64,000 nt of DNA. Origin: Actinopolyspora alba. Lineage in GTDB: Bacteria; Actinomycetota; Actinomycetes; Mycobacteriales; Pseudonocardiaceae. Below the pieces are notes generated by a model that was not told where the DNA came from, made no database searches, and was given only the letters and a program-made list of their open reading frames with translations. Shown here in pieces: positions 1 through 10,016 of the stretch. The DNA lies in contig NZ_FOMZ01000001.1 of the NCBI RefSeq assembly GCF_900112765.1, positions 496,001 to 560,000 of the forward strand. The letters are read 5' to 3'. Positions within the stretch are counted from its first letter, which is position 1; every line of letters starts with the position of its first letter. The translations under genes were made by a program, and so were the position numbers.

Positions 1-5
1 ACGCG

Positions 6-2171
6 TCAGTGCGCGAAGTGCCTGGTCCCGGTCAGGTACAGCGGAACACCCGCCGCCCGGGCCGCCTCGGTGACCTCCTCGTCCCGCACCGAACCGCCCG
101 GCTGCACGACCGCACGCACCCCGGCGTCCAACAGCACCCGCAGACCGTCGGGGAACGGGAAGAACGCGTCCGAGGCCGCCACCGAACCCGCGGCGCGCTC
201 CCCGGAGCGGGAAACCGCCAGCCGAGCCGAGTCCACCCGGTTGACCTGTCCCATGCCGACACCGACCGTGGCCTCGTCGTCGGCCAGCAGGATGGCGTTC
301 GACTTGACGGCTCGACAGGTGCGCCAGGCGAACTCCAGATCCCGCAGCGTGGCCTCGTCGACGGGGTCCCCGCAGGCGAGTGTCCAGTTCGACGGGTCGT
401 CGCCGTCGGCGTCGATCTCGTCGGCTCCCTGCATCAGCAGTCCGCCCGAGATGGCCCGCATCTCGACACGCCCCGACTGCGGCGGCTGCGCGGTCAGAAT
501 GCGCACGTTCTTCTTGCGCTGCAGCACTTCGAGGGCTCCCTCGGCGTAGCCGGGGGCTACCACCACCTCGGTGAAGACCTCGGCGATCTGCTCGGCCATG
601 CCCACCGAGACCTCGCGGTTGCTGGCGATCACACCACCGAAGGCGCTGACGGGGTCGCACTGGTGCGCCTTGCGGTGCGCCTCGGCCACATCGCCCGCGT
701 CGGAAACGGCGATACCGCACGGATTGGCGTGCTTGACCACCGCCACGCAGGTTCGCCGGTGATCGTGGGCGGCGCGCCACGCCGCATCGGCGTCCACGTA
801 GTTGTTGTAGGACATCTCCTTGCCGTGCAACTGCGCCGCGGCGGCGAGCCCCACGGCCTCGCCACCAGAGACGTACAGCGCCGCGGGCTGGTGCGGGTTC
901 TCGCCGTAACGCAACGCGCTGCGGCGTTCCCACGTCTCACCCGCCCAACCGGGGAAGGTCTCGCCCTCGGGAGCGGTGCGGCCGGTCATCCAGCCGGCGA
1001 CGGCCACGTCGTAGGAGGCGGTGTGCCGGAACGCGGCTGCCGCGAGCTCGGCGCGCTCCGTCTCGTCGAAACCGCCCGCGCGAACCCGCTCGACCACCCA
1101 CTCGTAGTTGTTCGGATCGACCACCACGGTCGTGTTCGCGTGGTTCTTGGCCGCTGCCCGCACCATCGCCGGGCCACCGATGTCGATGTTCTCCACGACC
1201 TCCTCCGGCTCCGCGCCGGAGGCGACCGTGCGGTTGAACGGATAGAGGTTGACGACCAGCAGATCGAAGGCGGCGATGTCGAGCTCGGCGAGCTGTTCGA
1301 CGTGCTCCCGCTTGCGCTGATCGGCCAGCAGCCCGGCGTGCACCCTGGGGTGCAGGGTTTTCACCCGGCCGTCCAGGGCCTCCGGAAAACCGGTGAGCTC
1401 CTCCACCGGCGTAACCGGAACCCCGGCGGCCGAAATGGTCCGCGCGGTGCCCCCGGTGGAGACGATCTCCACACCGGCCGCGTGCAGCCCCGTGGCCAGC
1501 TCAAGCAGGCCGGCCTTGTCCGAAACACCGATCAACGCGCGATGCACGGGTCGCCGTTGTTGCCCCGAGTTAGCGGTCACCCCGATACTCACCTTTCGTC
1601 CCCGCACGGTCCAACCGTGCACTGCCAGCCGTTCCAGCGTTCGCACCAGCGTTCGCCGCTCCACGGCCTTGATCCGCTCGTGCAGGCTCTCCTCATCGTC
1701 ATCGGGCAACACCTCGACCGCCTGCTGCGCCAGGATCGGACCGGTATCCACCCCCTCGTCGACGACGAAGAGGGTACAGCCGGTCACCCGGACGCCGTAG
1801 TCCAGCGCGTCCCGCACCCCGTGCATTCCCGGGAACGACGGCAACAGCGCCGGATGGCTGTTGAGATAGCGTCCGCCGAACCGAGCCAGGAATTCGGGGC
1901 CGACGAGTTTCATGAAGCCCGCGGAGACCACGAGATCCGGCTCGTGAGCGGCGCACTCCTCGGCCAGTGCCCGATCCCAGTCCTGGCGACTCGAAAACTC
2001 CGGGAGTCGACAGGTGAAGGTGGGGATTCCGGCGCTCTCGGCACGCTGCGACCCCGTGATACCGGGGCGGTCCGCCCCCACCGCCACGATCCGAACGGGA
2101 TAGTCCGGATCGGCGGTGGCGTCCAGCAGCGCCTGCAGCAGACTGCCGGATCCGGAGACCAGAACGACCAC
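6..2171 (-). CDS. purNH: PurN-PurH fusion: GAR transformylase joined to AICAR transformylase/IMP cyclohydrolase
   Basis: One open frame encodes two purine-biosynthesis enzymes. Residues 1-196 are PurN (10-formyl-THF dependent GAR transformylase): VSGSGSLLQ at the start, catalytic Asn104 and His106 in [12 protein letters not shown], and Asp142 in DEGVDTGPI. From residue 198 it is a full PurH: the cyclohydrolase part has STGGT and [10 protein letters not shown], and the transformylase part has KHANPCG. PurN normally ends at the GRKVSI position and PurH starts a few bases later. Here ATC-GGG-GTG runs straight through (1586-1578), as if the stop codon were lost. An AAAGG sequence still precedes the internal GTG at 1580, so separate PurH translation remains possible. 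The listed GTG start (2171) cuts off conserved upstream residues; a CTG at 2264 (reading as MSAPLP) with CAGGAG before it is a better start. Confidence 0.9.
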   Translation of the reverse strand: MVVLVSGSGSLLQALLDATADPDYPVRIVAVGADRPGITGSQRAESAGIPTFTCRLPEFSSRQDWDRALAEECAAHEPDLVVSAGFMKLVGPEFLARFGGRYLNSHPALLPSFPGMHGVRDALDYGVRVTGCTLFVVDEGVDTGPILAQQAVEVLPDDDEESLHERIKAVERRTLVRTLERLAVHGWTVRGRKVSIGVTANSGQQRRPVHRALIGVSDKAGLLELATGLHAAGVEIVSTGGTARTISAAGVPVTPVEELTGFPEALDGRVKTLHPRVHAGLLADQRKREHVEQLAELDIAAFDLLVVNLYPFNRTVASGAEPEEVVENIDIGGPAMVRAAAKNHANTTVVVDPNNYEWVVERVRAGGFDETERAELAAAAFRHTASYDVAVAGWMTGRTAPEGETFPGWAGETWERRSALRYGENPHQPAALYVSGGEAVGLAAAAQLHGKEMSYNNYVDADAAWRAAHDHRRTCVAVVKHANPCGIAVSDAGDVAEAHRKAHQCDPVSAFGGVIASNREVSVGMAEQIAEVFTEVVVAPGYAEGALEVLQRKKNVRILTAQPPQSGRVEMRAISGGLLMQGADEIDADGDDPSNWTLACGDPVDEATLRDLEFAWRTCRAVKSNAILLADDEATVGVGMGQVNRVDSARLAVSRSGERAAGSVAASDAFFPFPDGLRVLLDAGVRAVVQPGGSVRDEEVTEAARAAGVPLYLTGTRHFAH

Positions 2172-2505
2172 GCGGACTGGCCGGGACGGTCGGAAACTCC
2201 TGACCGGGGACTGTGTTTCCGTCGAACTGTCGTTTTCCGCGGCGGTTGGGAGTGGGGCGCTCAGTGTGCACTCCTGATGACGGCCTGATGGATGTCGCGC
2301 TGACGAAATGTCACACGCAGACTAGGCGCCCCGCCCACGATCACGACCGGCAGGTCCCGATACGAGTGGCTCAGCACTCAGGATTCGAGCACGAGTTGTG
2401 CACAGCCGTGCGGAAAGCGACACCACCGCCATCCCGGAACGCGCCCCGTCCTGCCCTGAACTGGAGTTTCGTCGCAGGCCGTCCGGGAGCGAGCCGGAGC
2501 TCCGG
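2172..2505. other. perM-purN spacer
   Basis: About 90 bases at the purN side are probably coding (CTG start at 2264, see purNH). The remainder, about 2265-2505, separates the perM stop from purN; both genes run on the minus strand. No convincing gene, hairpin or promoter box was recognised. Confidence 0.5.
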
Positions 2506-4110
2506 TCATCCCGACTGCTGGGAGGACAACTCCGTGATCGGCTCGGAGAACTCATCGTGATCCCACTCCGGGAAGTCGGACGCGGGGGCCGCGAACGTGT
2601 CCCCGGAGAACTCGGGGGCCGCGGTGGCATGCTCCCGTGCCCCCTCTCCTTCGGCTTCGAGCAGCTCCCCCTCCTGGCGTGGGAAGCCCTCCCACTGGTC
2701 CTCCCGCTGCTCCGGTACCCACGGTCCGGACGAAGCTCCGGGATCATCAGCGGCGGATTCGCCGATCTCCTCGCCTTCCTCCGCTTGCTCGCCTTCCTCC
2801 GCTTGCTCCTCCTCCGGGAACCGTTCGTTCTCGGCGGCAGGTTGCTCGGCGGCCGGATCCTCACCGGTCTTCGAGTCCGACTCGACGAGCCAGGCGTCGG
2901 TTCCGGAGCCGGACGAAAGATCGGCGTCGTCGACGAGGTCGGTGTCGCGTCGTCCGACCAGCCTGGAGGTCACCAGGGCAGGGACCGCCAGCCAGACGAA
3001 GGTGGTGGCCGACAACAACAGCGGACGCAGTGAGACCGGACCGTACTCACCGCCGAACCGGCCTCCGGAGAGCACAGCGGGTACCGAGACCGCCAGTGTG
3101 GTGACCAGTACGGCCAGCAGCACCAGGTGTTGCCTGTCCCGGCTCCGCTCGGCCAGGTTCCTGCAGCTGTGCCCGAGCAGCACGCCCAGCGCCGCAGGCA
3201 GGAGGAAGACCACGGGTGTCCAGTTCGGGAGTCCGGCGGGGGGAACGACGGCGAACACCGGCAGTTCGGGTGGCAACGCGTCCGTCGCCGCTCGGAACGG
3301 CGTGCTCACCGAGGCACCGAACGAGACACCGGTGCCGGTTACGAACGCCCAGCACCCCAGGATCGTGTTCGGCAGGTACAGCAACGCGAGCAGCACGGCA
3401 CCCGCGGCGTCACCGATACCGGCCAGCTCGACCGACCGCTCGTACAACCGCGGCAGTGCGAGCAGCACGGCCGCCCCGCACACCGCCGCTCCGGTTCCGA
3501 TCACAGCGGCGGTACCCAGCAGTCCCTTGCGCACGGCACGCCAGGCGTCGGACGGGACGTACTGCCAGAGTTGGTAGAGCATTCCACAACGGTCGGCGAG
3601 TCCCAAGGTGGCGGCGCAGGCGGCGACCAGGCCGCAGCAGCAGAACGCCTGCCAGGGACGGGCCTGCACCGGAACCTGCGTTCCGGCCAGCGCGATAGCC
3701 AGCACCGTGCCGAACACCGCGTGGCTCAGCGACATGACCAGAATCACTGGCAGCGCCTGCTCCGGTTTGCGCAGCCGGTTGCGCCGCGCCACCCGACGCG
3801 AAGCGCGGGAGACGAGCAGAGCGCAGAGCAGGGTCGGTAACAGCGGTAACGCGCTGAGCGGAGCTCCGGTGATCAGCAGTGGCACCTGGAACGCGGCCAA
3901 CCACCCGGGAATCGCCGCCAGCAGCACACCGGCCGGGACGAACTCGGCGTCCGCGGCGGTGGAAACCACGAACGCCAGCAACGCGGCGACGAGCAGGTAG
4001 CAGCTCAGTATCACCGAAAGCGCGGAGAGAAGTGCCCCACTGATCGCGCGGCACCACTGCCGAGTGGAGGACTCGGCGGTTTCGACCGTGGGGGAATCGA
4101 GTGCCGTCAC
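2506..4110 (-). CDS. perM: PerM-like DUF6350 integral membrane protein
   Basis: This 534-residue polytopic protein belongs to the DUF6350 family; the M. tuberculosis member Rv0955 (PerM) is linked to cell division and persistence. About ten hydrophobic segments fill residues 20-385, starting with a stretch around residues 25-50. A basic cytoplasmic loop (SRASRRVARRNRLRK) follows near residue 105. The last 140 residues are a very acidic, low-complexity tail rich in Glu, with the near repeats EEEQAEEGEQAEEGEE, probably cytoplasmic and disordered. Its place between the DUF5336 gene and purN is the same as in mycobacteria, which supports the call. The start is GTG without an obvious Shine-Dalgarno. 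Family-level assignment is firm; the function is inferred from the ortholog. Confidence 0.85.
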   Translation of the reverse strand: MTALDSPTVETAESSTRQWCRAISGALLSALSVILSCYLLVAALLAFVVSTAADAEFVPAGVLLAAIPGWLAAFQVPLLITGAPLSALPLLPTLLCALLVSRASRRVARRNRLRKPEQALPVILVMSLSHAVFGTVLAIALAGTQVPVQARPWQAFCCCGLVAACAATLGLADRCGMLYQLWQYVPSDAWRAVRKGLLGTAAVIGTGAAVCGAAVLLALPRLYERSVELAGIGDAAGAVLLALLYLPNTILGCWAFVTGTGVSFGASVSTPFRAATDALPPELPVFAVVPPAGLPNWTPVVFLLPAALGVLLGHSCRNLAERSRDRQHLVLLAVLVTTLAVSVPAVLSGGRFGGEYGPVSLRPLLLSATTFVWLAVPALVTSRLVGRRDTDLVDDADLSSGSGTDAWLVESDSKTGEDPAAEQPAAENERFPEEEQAEEGEQAEEGEEIGESAADDPGASSGPWVPEQREDQWEGFPRQEGELLEAEGEGAREHATAAPEFSGDTFAAPASDFPEWDHDEFSEPITELSSQQSG

Positions 4111-4208
4111 GCGGTCGAATGTGACAGCGTGCCGGGCTTCCCGAAGTCACGACGCGCCGCTTGCTCACTCTTTCGGGCGACTGCCGCGAGTCGCGAGCAC
4201 TCGCGGGT

Positions 4209-4245
4209 CGCGCCGCCCGCCGACACCCTGCCGGCGGGCGGCGCG
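4209..4245 (-). terminator. Hairpin after DUF5336 gene
   Basis: Perfect 14-bp inverted repeat (4209-4222 and 4232-4245) with a 9-base loop. It starts 15 bases past the stop of the DUF5336 gene and has no clear T-run. Likely an actinobacterial-type intrinsic terminator separating this gene from perM. Confidence 0.65.
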
Positions 4246-4259
4246 AAACCAACCACTGC

Positions 4260-5222
4260 TCACGAAGGTGGGTTCTGGTTGGGGTGCGGCATCTGCTGCG
4301 TCCCCTGCGGCCCACCGTTGGTGTCACTCCACTGTTCCTGCTGAGCCTGCCCGGAGTGCTCCTGAACAGGCTGGGAGGACTGCTCGTGGGGATTCGCCTG
4401 CGCGAACGAACCGGGCTGAGCCGGGTTCTCCTGCGAAGCGGGCCCACCCTGCGGCGGCTGGGAATAGGGGTGTGCGGGTTGCTGGGGCGGCTGCCCCGGA
4501 ACGAAGCCACCCGCCTGCTGTGAGTTCCAGCCGGGCTGGGGTTGGCCGTGCTGCGGCTGGCCGGGCTGGGGCTGGCCCTGCTGCGGCTGCGGACCGGTGT
4601 ACGGCTGCGCCGGGTAACCCGGTTGCGGGCCGCTCTGCGGGTTCCAACCACCCGACTGCGGTTGACCGGGCTGGGGCTGGCCGGGCTGCGGCTGGCCGGG
4701 CTGGGGGTGTGCGGCACCGTAGGGTCCGGGTTGCTGTCCCGGATACGGCGGCTGCACCTGCTGCGTGGCGGCCTGCGTCGCTCCCCTGCCGAACGAGGGT
4801 GCGGTGACGATCTCCTGCTCCAGCAGCAGCAACGCGATCACCGCAGCCGCCTGCAGCAACGACAGCAGCATGAACACGATGCCCCAGCCTGCGATGGAGC
4901 CGCTCGAGCCCGACACCCCGGCGACGATGACGTTCTGCAGCATCGACAGCGCCGTGTAACCGGCCAGCGGGGCCGCGACGAACAGCACGTTCGGCCCCTT
5001 GGGTAAGAACCGCATGGCCGCGAGCAGCGCCACCACGACGAAGCCCAGCCCGGGAAGCCCGCCGAGCAGTGAGTTCATCGCGGGTGCGAAGAAACCGAGA
5101 ATCCAGCCGAGCGCTCCGATACCTGCCGCGGCGAGGGCGAGAATCGACTTCACGTCCGGTTGGGAGCCACCGGCTCCACCCGGCTGCGCCGGTTGCTGGG
5201 GCGGCGGATAGGGCGCGGACAT
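4260..5222 (-). CDS. DUF5336 membrane protein (Rv0954 / 34-kDa antigen family)
   Basis: This 320-residue protein has four hydrophobic segments between about residues 25 and 140 (for example [18 protein letters not shown] and VIALLLLE). A long Pro/Gln/Gly-rich tail follows, made of repeated QPGQP units, ending in NPPS. This layout is that of the actinobacterial DUF5336 family, whose mycobacterial members include Rv0954, a membrane protein next to perM. Position between sucD and perM repeats the mycobacterial order. GGATGGAG lies just ahead of the ATG. Biochemical function is not known; an envelope or division role through the disordered tail is only a guess. The repeat-coding DNA is prone to unit-number change. 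Confidence 0.8.
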   Translation of the reverse strand: MSAPYPPPQQPAQPGGAGGSQPDVKSILALAAAGIGALGWILGFFAPAMNSLLGGLPGLGFVVVALLAAMRFLPKGPNVLFVAAPLAGYTALSMLQNVIVAGVSGSSGSIAGWGIVFMLLSLLQAAAVIALLLLEQEIVTAPSFGRGATQAATQQVQPPYPGQQPGPYGAAHPQPGQPQPGQPQPGQPQSGGWNPQSGPQPGYPAQPYTGPQPQQGQPQPGQPQHGQPQPGWNSQQAGGFVPGQPPQQPAHPYSQPPQGGPASQENPAQPGSFAQANPHEQSSQPVQEHSGQAQQEQWSDTNGGPQGTQQMPHPNQNPPS

Positions 5223-5382
5223 GGGAACTCCATCCTGACCGGGAATCGTGCGAATCGGCTCCGCTCGCGAATCGCCCGTCGCGAAGAAACGGCGGCGGAG
5301 CGCGGGAGTTCGACGTTACCGAATCGCGTCTTGACGGTCACGAGCGCGGCACACCACCGGCGAGCGACCAGGCGCGGAAAGA

Positions 5383-5420
5383 CTTCCGCCCGGCCCCCTG
5401 GAACGGGAACCGGGCGGAAG
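5383..5420 (-). terminator. Hairpin after sucD
   Basis: Perfect 11-bp stem (5383-5393 with 5410-5420) and a 16-base loop, beginning 23 bases past the sucD stop on the minus strand. It probably ends the sucCD transcript. No T-run is present. Confidence 0.6.
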
Positions 5421-5443
5421 CGGCCTGCCGTCGCGCGGGTCGA

Positions 5444-6328
5444 TCAGTCGTTGATGATCGAGCGCATGAGCTTGGCTGTCTCGCTCGGCGTCTTGCCGAC
5501 CTTGACCCCGGCGGCCTCGAGGGCCTCCTTCTTGGCCTGGGCCGTGCCGGAGGAACCGGACACGATCGCACCGGCGTGGCCCATCGTCTTGCCCTCGGGG
5601 GCGGTGAAGCCCGCGACGTAACCGACGACCGGCTTGCTGATGTTGGCCTTGATGTACTCGGCCGCGCGCTCCTCGGCGTCACCACCGATCTCGCCGATCA
5701 TCACCACGGCCTCGGTCTCGGGGTCGTCCTCGAACGCGCGCAGCGCGTCGATGTGGGTGGTCCCGATGACGGGGTCGCCGCCGATGCCGACACAGGTGGA
5801 GAAACCGATGTCACGCAGCTCGTACATCATCTGGTAGGTCAGCGTGCCGGACTTGGACACCAGACCGATCTTGCCGCCGGCGGTGATGTCCGCGGGGATG
5901 ATTCCCGAGTTGGACTTGCCCGGAGAGATCACGCCCGGGCAGTTCGGCCCGACGATGCGGGTCCGGTTGCCGGTGGCATTGGCGTGCGCCCAGAAGTAGG
6001 CGGCGTCGTGCACCGGGATTCCCTCGGTGATGACCACCGCGAGCCCGATCTCGGCGTCGATCGCCTCGATCACGGCGTCCTTGGCGAACTTCGGCGGTAC
6101 GAACACCACCGACACGTCGGCGCCGGTCTCCTTCATCGCCTCTTCGACGCTTCCGAACACCGGCAGCTGGTTGCCCTCGATCTCGACGGACTGCCCGGCC
6201 TTGCGGGCGTTGACACCGCCGACGATGTTCGTACCGGAACGCAGCATCCGAGCGGTGTGCTTGGTGCCCTCCGAACCGGTGATGCCCTGGACGATGACCT
6301 TACTGTTCTCGTTGAGGAAAATTGACAC
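5444..6328 (-). CDS. sucD: Succinyl-CoA synthetase alpha subunit
   Basis: SucD pairs with SucC to make succinate and a nucleoside triphosphate from succinyl-CoA in the TCA cycle. The 294-residue product opens with [17 protein letters not shown], the CoA-binding Rossmann half, and carries NCPGVISPG and the phosphohistidine loop [10 protein letters not shown] near residue 245. Length is normal for the family. It lies 13 bases behind sucC on the same strand, so the two are an operon. The start is GTG, preceded by a GGGGCGA stretch. Confidence 0.97.
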   Translation of the reverse strand: MSIFLNENSKVIVQGITGSEGTKHTARMLRSGTNIVGGVNARKAGQSVEIEGNQLPVFGSVEEAMKETGADVSVVFVPPKFAKDAVIEAIDAEIGLAVVITEGIPVHDAAYFWAHANATGNRTRIVGPNCPGVISPGKSNSGIIPADITAGGKIGLVSKSGTLTYQMMYELRDIGFSTCVGIGGDPVIGTTHIDALRAFEDDPETEAVVMIGEIGGDAEERAAEYIKANISKPVVGYVAGFTAPEGKTMGHAGAIVSGSSGTAQAKKEALEAAGVKVGKTPSETAKLMRSIIND

Positions 6329-6341
6329 AGCGGATCGCCCC

Positions 6342-7508
6342 TTATTTGCCCGCAGCCAGCTCGGCGGCCTTGTCGGCCGCGCCGTCCATGGTGTCGACCA
6401 ACGTGACCAGCGGGTGGTCGGCCTCGGCGAGAATTCGCCTGCCCTCCTCGACGTTGTTGCCGTCGAGGCGGACCACCAGCGGTTTGGTGGCCTCGTCGCC
6501 GAGCATCTTCAGCGCCTGGACGATTCCGTTGGCGACCGCGTCACAGGCGGTGATACCGCCGAAGACGTTGACGAAGACGGACTTCACGTCCGGGTCGCCC
6601 AGGATGACGTCCAGCCCGGCCGCCATGACCTCGGCGGAGGCTCCACCGCCGATGTCGAGGAAGTTGGCGGGCTTGACGTTGTCGTGATCGGCACCCGCGT
6701 AGGCAACGACGTCCAAGGTGGACATCACGAGACCGGCACCGTTACCGATGATGCCGACCTGCCCGTCGAGCTTGACGTAGTTGAGGTCCTTGGCCTTGGC
6801 CTTGGCCTCCAGCGGGTCCTCGGCGCCCTCGTCGACGTACTCCGCCTGCTTGGACTGCCGGAACGAGGCGTTGTCGTCGAGCGCGACCTTTCCGTCGAGC
6901 GCGATGACCTTGCCCTGCGGGTCCTTGACCAGCGGGTTGATCTCGAACAGCGTGGCGTCCTCGGCGACGAACGCCTCCCAGAGCTGGACCACGATGTCGC
7001 TGACCTGGTCGGCGATCTCGGCCGGGAACTTCGCGGCTTCGACGATCTCCCGTGCCTTGGCCTGGTCCACACCCTCGATCGGGTCGATGGGGATCCTGGC
7101 CAGTGCCTCGGGCTTGGTAGCCGCTACTTCCTCGATCTCCATGCCGCCTTCGACCGAAGCCATCGCCAGGAAGTTGCGATTGGCACGGTCCAGCAGGAAC
7201 GAGAGGTAGTACTCGTCGGCTATGTCGGAGGCCTCGGTGACCAGCACTCGGCGGGTGGTGTGGCCCTTGATGTCGAGCCCGAGAATCGCTTCCGCCTTGG
7301 TTCGGGCCTCATCGGGGTTCTCGGCCAGCTTGACACCGCCGGCCTTACCCCGTCCCCCGGCCTTGACCTGCGCCTTGACGACGACAGGTCCGCCGAGTTC
7401 TTCCGCCACTGCCTTGGCCCCGTTGGGATCGGTGGCCACGGAACCGGGCAGTGTCGGTATTCCGTGGGCGGCGAAGATCTCCTTCGCCTGGTACTCGTAC
7501 AGGTCCAC
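6342..7508 (-). CDS. sucC: Succinyl-CoA synthetase beta subunit
   Basis: This is the ATP-grasp subunit of succinyl-CoA synthetase (388 residues). It begins with the family signature [16 protein letters not shown] and contains [16 protein letters not shown] (nucleotide binding), EINPLV (metal and nucleotide contacts) and GGGASAE with [10 protein letters not shown] toward the C-terminus. The open frame extends 30 codons upstream, but the GTG at 7508 matches the family N-terminus and has CAGGAGAG six bases before it, so this start was chosen. First gene of sucCD. Confidence 0.96.
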   Translation of the reverse strand: MDLYEYQAKEIFAAHGIPTLPGSVATDPNGAKAVAEELGGPVVVKAQVKAGGRGKAGGVKLAENPDEARTKAEAILGLDIKGHTTRRVLVTEASDIADEYYLSFLLDRANRNFLAMASVEGGMEIEEVAATKPEALARIPIDPIEGVDQAKAREIVEAAKFPAEIADQVSDIVVQLWEAFVAEDATLFEINPLVKDPQGKVIALDGKVALDDNASFRQSKQAEYVDEGAEDPLEAKAKAKDLNYVKLDGQVGIIGNGAGLVMSTLDVVAYAGADHDNVKPANFLDIGGGASAEVMAAGLDVILGDPDVKSVFVNVFGGITACDAVANGIVQALKMLGDEATKPLVVRLDGNNVEEGRRILAEADHPLVTLVDTMDGAADKAAELAAGK

Positions 7509-7672
7509 GCGACTCTCCTGCGACGTCGGTGTCGGACTCCGGTAACCATATCGACCTGCGAGAACGATCGGGGCGGCGCATCCGGTGAACTCGCTCACGC
7601 GGAACGGTCCCGAAACCGGCGATTTCCGCCGTGTTCACCCCCGACACCATCGCCGGAGCGGTCAAACTCACA

Positions 7673-9448
7673 TCATCCGGTGGGACGGGCGGCCAGCACC
7701 GCCGTGGCGGCAGCGGCCACCACGGCCCCCAGCGCGCTCCAGAAACCGAGACCGAACGAGAAGCCCTCGGTCATGGCTGGCGCCGCGAGCGGCGCCAGCA
7801 AGGCGCGGAAGGACAGCACCACAGCGCATCCCGCCAGCAGTGCCGCGGCCCGTTTCCCCCGGGAGACCGGCACCAGCACCAGGGCGACCAGCACCACGAG
7901 CAGCGCGGTGAGCAATCCCCACGAAGCGATGCCGAACCCGTTGAACAACCCCGGTGAGACGTGGTCGGGCGTGCGGAACACCGGGAAGCCGAAGGCGGCC
8001 ACGACCAGCAGACCGGTGAGCGCTGTGGGCGGCAGCAGCGAACGGCTGGGGGTGATGTCGCTGAGATCCACCTCGTCGCGCTCGATGGCGCCCGCGACCG
8101 CGGCGGACACCGCAGCGCAACAGGTGAGCACCACGGCGGCGACGGTGCACCACACGCCGTGGGGCACGAGTTCCAGCCGGGTGCCACCGGCGAACCGCAG
8201 CACGGTGTCCAGGTCCGCGGCGGCGGTCAGCGGGAGGATCGCCCATGCGGTACCGAGCACGGGGCGCGGGGCGACCAGGCCGGGGCGCAGCAGCGGAAGG
8301 CTGAGCGATAACTGCACGATCCCGGCCAGCAGCAACGGCAGCAGGTTGTAGTTGTCCCCGAAACCGATCACGCGTTCCGGGGCACGCAACTGCGGCACCA
8401 GCGCCGCGACGACCGCGAACGCCCCACCGAGCGCGCCCAGGGCTCCGGTCAGCACGGCGAGCCGGGTGTGGGCGGGTAACGAGATCTCGGAGGGGTTCGC
8501 CTCCGACCGCGCGACGGTTCGCCCCACCGGAACCGACAACGCGCCGAGTCCGATCAGTGCCACCAGGCCGAAGCCGAGTCCCCACCCGATCAGCAGCTCG
8601 GAGTCGGACAGCACTGCCAACAGCACCGGCACCGTGGTTCCCGCCAGGTTCACCGCCAGGCCGACGAGGCCGCCCCGACCGACCTCGGGTTCCGCCGAGC
8701 TCACCGCGAGTCCGGCGGCGACCGGGATCACGACGGCGAGCAGCAGATCGCCCGCGAACACCAGCGGCGGAGCGTCCAACAGCCCGTGGGAGACCACGAA
8801 CGGATCCAGCGAACGGAACGCGGCCGGCAGCGCCCCGCCCGCTCCGAGCGCGGCGAAGCACAGCACGAGCACGAACAGCGGCTGTCTGCCACCACCCGTG
8901 CCACTCGCGGCGCGCGAGGTCTCACCGGTGGATGCGCGAAGGGCCAGTATCCCGGCGAGGAACACCACGGCGTAGCCGGAGAGCAGCAGCCAGGTTCCGG
9001 GTGCCGGATCCAGCGGTCGCAGGCTCTCCCGCAGCAGCAGTTCGGGCCGGGACACCAGCCCCGGTTCGACGAGAAGCTGTGCCGATCCGATTCCCCTGGC
9101 GACGGCCACGGCGGCCGTGACGAGCAGCACCGCACGCGCGGCGCCCGACCTGCGCGTGCGCAGGAAGCCGAACGCGGTAAGAGCGGGCAGGACGCCGAGC
9201 ACCAGCAGCGGGGCAACGGAGGGATAGGCCGATGGCACGGCGGGGTTCACGACACCGAACAGCGGTGCCGCGCCGGAGGCGATCGCGCCGAGAAACGCGA
9301 GCAGACAGGCGAATCGCAGCCCGGGAAGGGGATTCGCACCGAGGGCGAAATCGTCCGATGTGGCCGCCGGGGACGACCGGTCCGCACGTTCGGGATCGGG
9401 GGTGGCGCCGGACTCGACTCCGGTTTCACTGCCGGGACGGGCGTTCAC
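7673..9448 (-). CDS. Polytopic membrane protein of unknown function
   Basis: The 591-residue product has a polar, acidic N-terminus of about 45 residues and then about fourteen hydrophobic stretches to the C-terminus, with few charged loops (one reads IERDEVDLSDITPSR near residue 455). No catalytic motif or transporter signature was recognised. It sits between the M23 peptidase and sucC, where the compared mycobacterial order has no gene. High Ala/Leu/Val content and GC-rich third positions are normal for this genome, so the reading frame is well supported. A transporter or a polymer-export role is possible but unsupported. Confidence 0.75.
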   Translation of the reverse strand: MNARPGSETGVESGATPDPERADRSSPAATSDDFALGANPLPGLRFACLLAFLGAIASGAAPLFGVVNPAVPSAYPSVAPLLVLGVLPALTAFGFLRTRRSGAARAVLLVTAAVAVARGIGSAQLLVEPGLVSRPELLLRESLRPLDPAPGTWLLLSGYAVVFLAGILALRASTGETSRAASGTGGGRQPLFVLVLCFAALGAGGALPAAFRSLDPFVVSHGLLDAPPLVFAGDLLLAVVIPVAAGLAVSSAEPEVGRGGLVGLAVNLAGTTVPVLLAVLSDSELLIGWGLGFGLVALIGLGALSVPVGRTVARSEANPSEISLPAHTRLAVLTGALGALGGAFAVVAALVPQLRAPERVIGFGDNYNLLPLLLAGIVQLSLSLPLLRPGLVAPRPVLGTAWAILPLTAAADLDTVLRFAGGTRLELVPHGVWCTVAAVVLTCCAAVSAAVAGAIERDEVDLSDITPSRSLLPPTALTGLLVVAAFGFPVFRTPDHVSPGLFNGFGIASWGLLTALLVVLVALVLVPVSRGKRAAALLAGCAVVLSFRALLAPLAAPAMTEGFSFGLGFWSALGAVVAAAATAVLAARPTG

Positions 9449-10016
9449 GTCGCGACGCTAGCAACTCGCCGCCGCTGGGCCGGGCATACCCCGAATAACG
9501 CTGCGAACACGGACGAATCGAAAAGACTAGCCCAAGAACACGACAACTCACCTGAACAAGCGACACAACGAGGTCGATTAAACACTGAAGGTGTCATTTT
9601 CGCGAAGCCGTCACCCGTAAGACCTGGTTTCAAACGCCCAACACGGACATGATTCGATGTGACTTATGACACCGAAAGCTTCGGAGAGGCAACCCCCGGA
9701 GGTCCACTGTGTCCGGAAGCGAGCCGCGTGGCGGACACCGAGGCGGGCGTCGAAATCGCAGGCAACGGCGATACGCACGCCAAGGAGCGAGTCCGGTGTC
9801 CCGGAAGTTCCACGGCGACCCGCTCCACGACACCGGAAAACGGGACGGAATCGATATCAAGATCGGGATTTGCCCCTGGGGGCATTCCTTGGTTAATGTC
9901 CCGACGTCCGTTGTCACAGTCAGATCACGAACAGGGACACTTCCCGGTTAACCCCGACCGGTCCGGGTCCCCCGCCCGGCCCAGTGATCCGGCTCCCCGA
10001 GACGGAAGGTCAAGCA
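9449..10016 (+). promoter_or_regulatory. Long structured leader upstream of M23 peptidase
   Basis: These 568 bases between divergent genes hold no credible gene. They contain several complementary pairs: 9590-9597 with 9666-9673 (8 bp); 9672-9676 with 9680-9684; 9709-9715 with 9732-9738; 9755-9759 with 9768-9772, extended by 9747-9750 with 9773-9776; and 9793-9800 with 9829-9836 (8 bp). Two GGCAAC motifs sit in the loops. Together they suggest a folded 5' leader. Known riboswitches found ahead of cell-wall hydrolase genes in actinobacteria (c-di-AMP type) were considered, but their conserved boxes were not found. No family is assigned. Confidence 0.4.

Noticed and set aside
6027-8351. 774-codon plus-strand open frame across sucC/sucD and the membrane gene
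   Set aside because: It is the shadow of high-GC coding DNA on the other strand: Ser/Arg/Ala-rich, no known fold and it overlaps secure genes.
9590-9836. c-di-AMP (ydaO-type) riboswitch
   Set aside because: The gene context fits, but the conserved GGGGUGAAU-like and GACAGCUAACC-like boxes could not be found.
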